A stretch of 6,320 nucleotides of DNA from Myxococcaceae bacterium. GTDB taxonomy: Bacteria > Myxococcota > Myxococcia > Myxococcales > Myxococcaceae. Shown piece by piece: positions 5,338 to 6,320 of this stretch. The translations under genes and the position numbers were made by a program. Each line of letters opens with the position of its first letter. Positions within the stretch are counted from its first letter, which is position 1. Where the stretch lies: assembly GCA_018262385.1 (NCBI GenBank), contig JAGSPQ010000227.1, positions 1 through 6,320 on the forward strand. The letters run 5' to 3'. Under the pieces are notes generated by a model. That model searched no databases. It was given only the letters and a program-made list of their open reading frames with translations, and was not told the origin of the DNA.

Positions 5338-6320
5338 TCGAACCCCTTGTACCCAGCGCCCACCAGCTCGCGAAAGGTGACTGCGGCTTCCGGCTGCCCG
5401 CTCGCGCCGAACATCGCTTCCAGGTTGGCGTCGAAGGCGCCCCGTCCGCCCGGCCCGGGCCGATCCACCGTCATCCGGGTGAGGGTCGATCGCCAGTACG
5501 GCGCAAACAGGTTGGGCGGCTCGTCGTAGTGATCGGGCCGGCTGTAGTAGGCGACCCCCGCGCTGATCGCGTTCTGGAGCCCGCCGGTCGCCGCCTGCGC
5601 CCGGTTGTTGACCTGGTCGAGCGTGGCGCCCGGGCCGCCCGCGGTGAACTGGAAGTTGTAGGCCGACGACGGGCCGCCGCGCATGTCCCACGGATCGGCT
5701 CGCGCGCGTGGGTCGCCAGACACCATGCTCATGTTCTTCGGCACGGCGTAGAGGTCGTCCTGGTTTCCCAGCCCCGCGCTGTCGTAGTCGTAGAACGGCG
5801 GGAAGGTCGTGTACGAGTGCTGGACCCCGTTGTGGATCCCCGGGTGCTGGAACGGCCCGACCTGCACCTCGCCACTGCCGGTGCTCTTGCCGAGCAGGCC
5901 GATCACCGTCGCCAGGGGCCCGAAGATGGTGCACATCGGCCCGTACGGCTTGATCAGCAGCACCCGGGTCCGATCGCCCCAGTCGTTGGCCCAGCTGCCG
6001 TAGTGATGACCCAGCGCGGGGCCGGGCAAATCGCCGACCCAGCCGTTGTTGAGGTACCCCAGGCCCTTGCCGGAGCCGTCGGTGAATACCCAACCGGCGG
6101 CGAAGATCGACCACGGAAAGGAGAGCTTGATCGCCCACGGCCCGAAGATGCCGCCGACGCTCTTGCTGTTGCGGGCAGGCATGAACGGATGCCCGCGGCT
6201 GGCATTGACGATCTGCGCGATCGGGTAGGTCTTGTCGCGATCGTTCACGATCACCGGCTTGATCGCCGCGTCGAGGTCGGCGGTGTTGAGCCCGGCCGGA
6301 GCGGCGTTGCCCGTCACCCC
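5334..6320 (-). CDS. Tad-locus protein, probably TadG-like, C-terminal part only (5' end outside window)
   Basis: 328 residues of the C-terminal part are visible; the frame is open at the window's right edge, so the start lies beyond it. The GTG at 6315-6317 is the first possible start inside the window but is unlikely to be the real one. No membrane helix or prepilin leader is visible in this part; those would be expected near the missing N-terminus. The segment is rich in Gly, Pro and aromatic residues, has one cysteine (in GPMCTIFGP), and contains AYYSRPDHYDEPPNLFAPYW (about 5493-5552). From memory, a tyrosine/EPPN motif followed by a phenylalanine/tryptophan patch occurs in large Tad-associated proteins of myxobacteria. 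Its stop overlaps the start of the TadE-like gene (ATGA), so translation is coupled. I infer a TadG-like large exported component of the same pilus or adherence structure. It could instead be an unrelated secreted protein sharing the operon. Confidence 0.72.
   Translation of the reverse strand, partial: GVTGNAAPAGLNTADLDAAIKPVIVNDRDKTYPIAQIVNASRGHPFMPARNSKSVGGIFGPWAIKLSFPWSIFAAGWVFTDGSGKGLGYLNNGWVGDLPGPALGHHYGSWANDWGDRTRVLLIKPYGPMCTIFGPLATVIGLLGKSTGSGEVQVGPFQHPGIHNGVQHSYTTFPPFYDYDSAGLGNQDDLYAVPKNMSMVSGDPRARADPWDMRGGPSSAYNFQFTAGGPGATLDQVNNRAQAATGGLQNAISAGVAYYSRPDHYDEPPNLFAPYWRSTLTRMTVDRPGPGGRGAFDANLEAMFGASGQPEAAVTFRELVGAGYKGFE
5343..5348 (-). promoter_or_regulatory. Ribosome binding site of the TadE-like gene
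   Basis: AAGGGG on the minus strand, 5 bases upstream of the ATG at 5335-5337. It is embedded in the 3' end of the preceding gene and fixes the start that gives the intact prepilin-like leader. Confidence 0.65.

Noticed and set aside
4654..5529. Plus-strand open frame of 291 codons
   Set aside because: Antisense to the TadE-like gene with its intact prepilin leader. The translation is Arg/Ala-rich without recognisable structure.
5338..6138. Long minus-strand extension upstream of the TadE-like ATG
   Set aside because: It is out of frame with the TadG-like gene and Arg/Gly-rich. The ATG at 5337 has a ribosome site and places the prepilin leader at the N-terminus as required.

Overview
The window is GC-rich, with strong G/C bias at third codon positions. 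It looks like a chromosomal stretch of a free-living Gram-negative bacterium. The combination of a Tad-type pilus module with large accessory pilin-like proteins, proline-rich envelope proteins and a polysaccharide-type methyltransferase suggests a myxobacterium or related deltaproteobacterium (Myxococcota). This is an inference from style and gene content, since no marker gene is present. There is no rRNA, tRNA, CRISPR array, transposase or phage gene.

Layout, left to right. (1) 44-880 (coding signal continues to about 930), minus strand: a class I SAM-dependent methyltransferase with an N-terminal zinc ribbon. Its start is disrupted or unresolved. (2) 1031-1618, minus: MntP, a manganese efflux pump, the one gene here that can be named with confidence. 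(3) 1619-1854: an intergenic region with a compact hairpin just upstream of the mntP ribosome binding site. (4) 1855-2109 and 2131-2712, minus: a two-gene unit of a proline/alanine-rich lipoprotein followed 21 bases later by an 84-residue secreted protein with two cysteines. (5) 2713-3012: a 300-base divergent intergenic region with several inverted repeats. (6) 3013-3606, plus: a protein with a signal peptide, two membrane segments and a proline-rich tail, of unknown function. (7) 3633-3656: a strong hairpin between two converging genes. (8) 3641-6320, minus: three tightly coupled genes. They run from a TadG-like protein cut by the window edge, through a TadE-like pseudopilin with a large cysteine-rich exported domain, to a secreted protein with two similar modules.

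The functional core is the minus-strand block at 3641-6320. The ATGA overlap and the 10-base gene overlap indicate translational coupling. The RGQAATEF processing motif followed by a hydrophobic helix ties the block to the Tad (tight adherence, Flp pilus) machinery. The two neighbouring proteins are therefore probably accessory or minor components of the same surface structure. The other genes look like ordinary envelope and homeostasis genes with no visible link to this block.

I did not find a clear new defence or mobile system. The least described items are the duplicated-module protein at the end of the Tad block, the cysteine-rich TadE-like domain, the lipoprotein/small-protein pair, and the frame break at the methyltransferase N-terminus.
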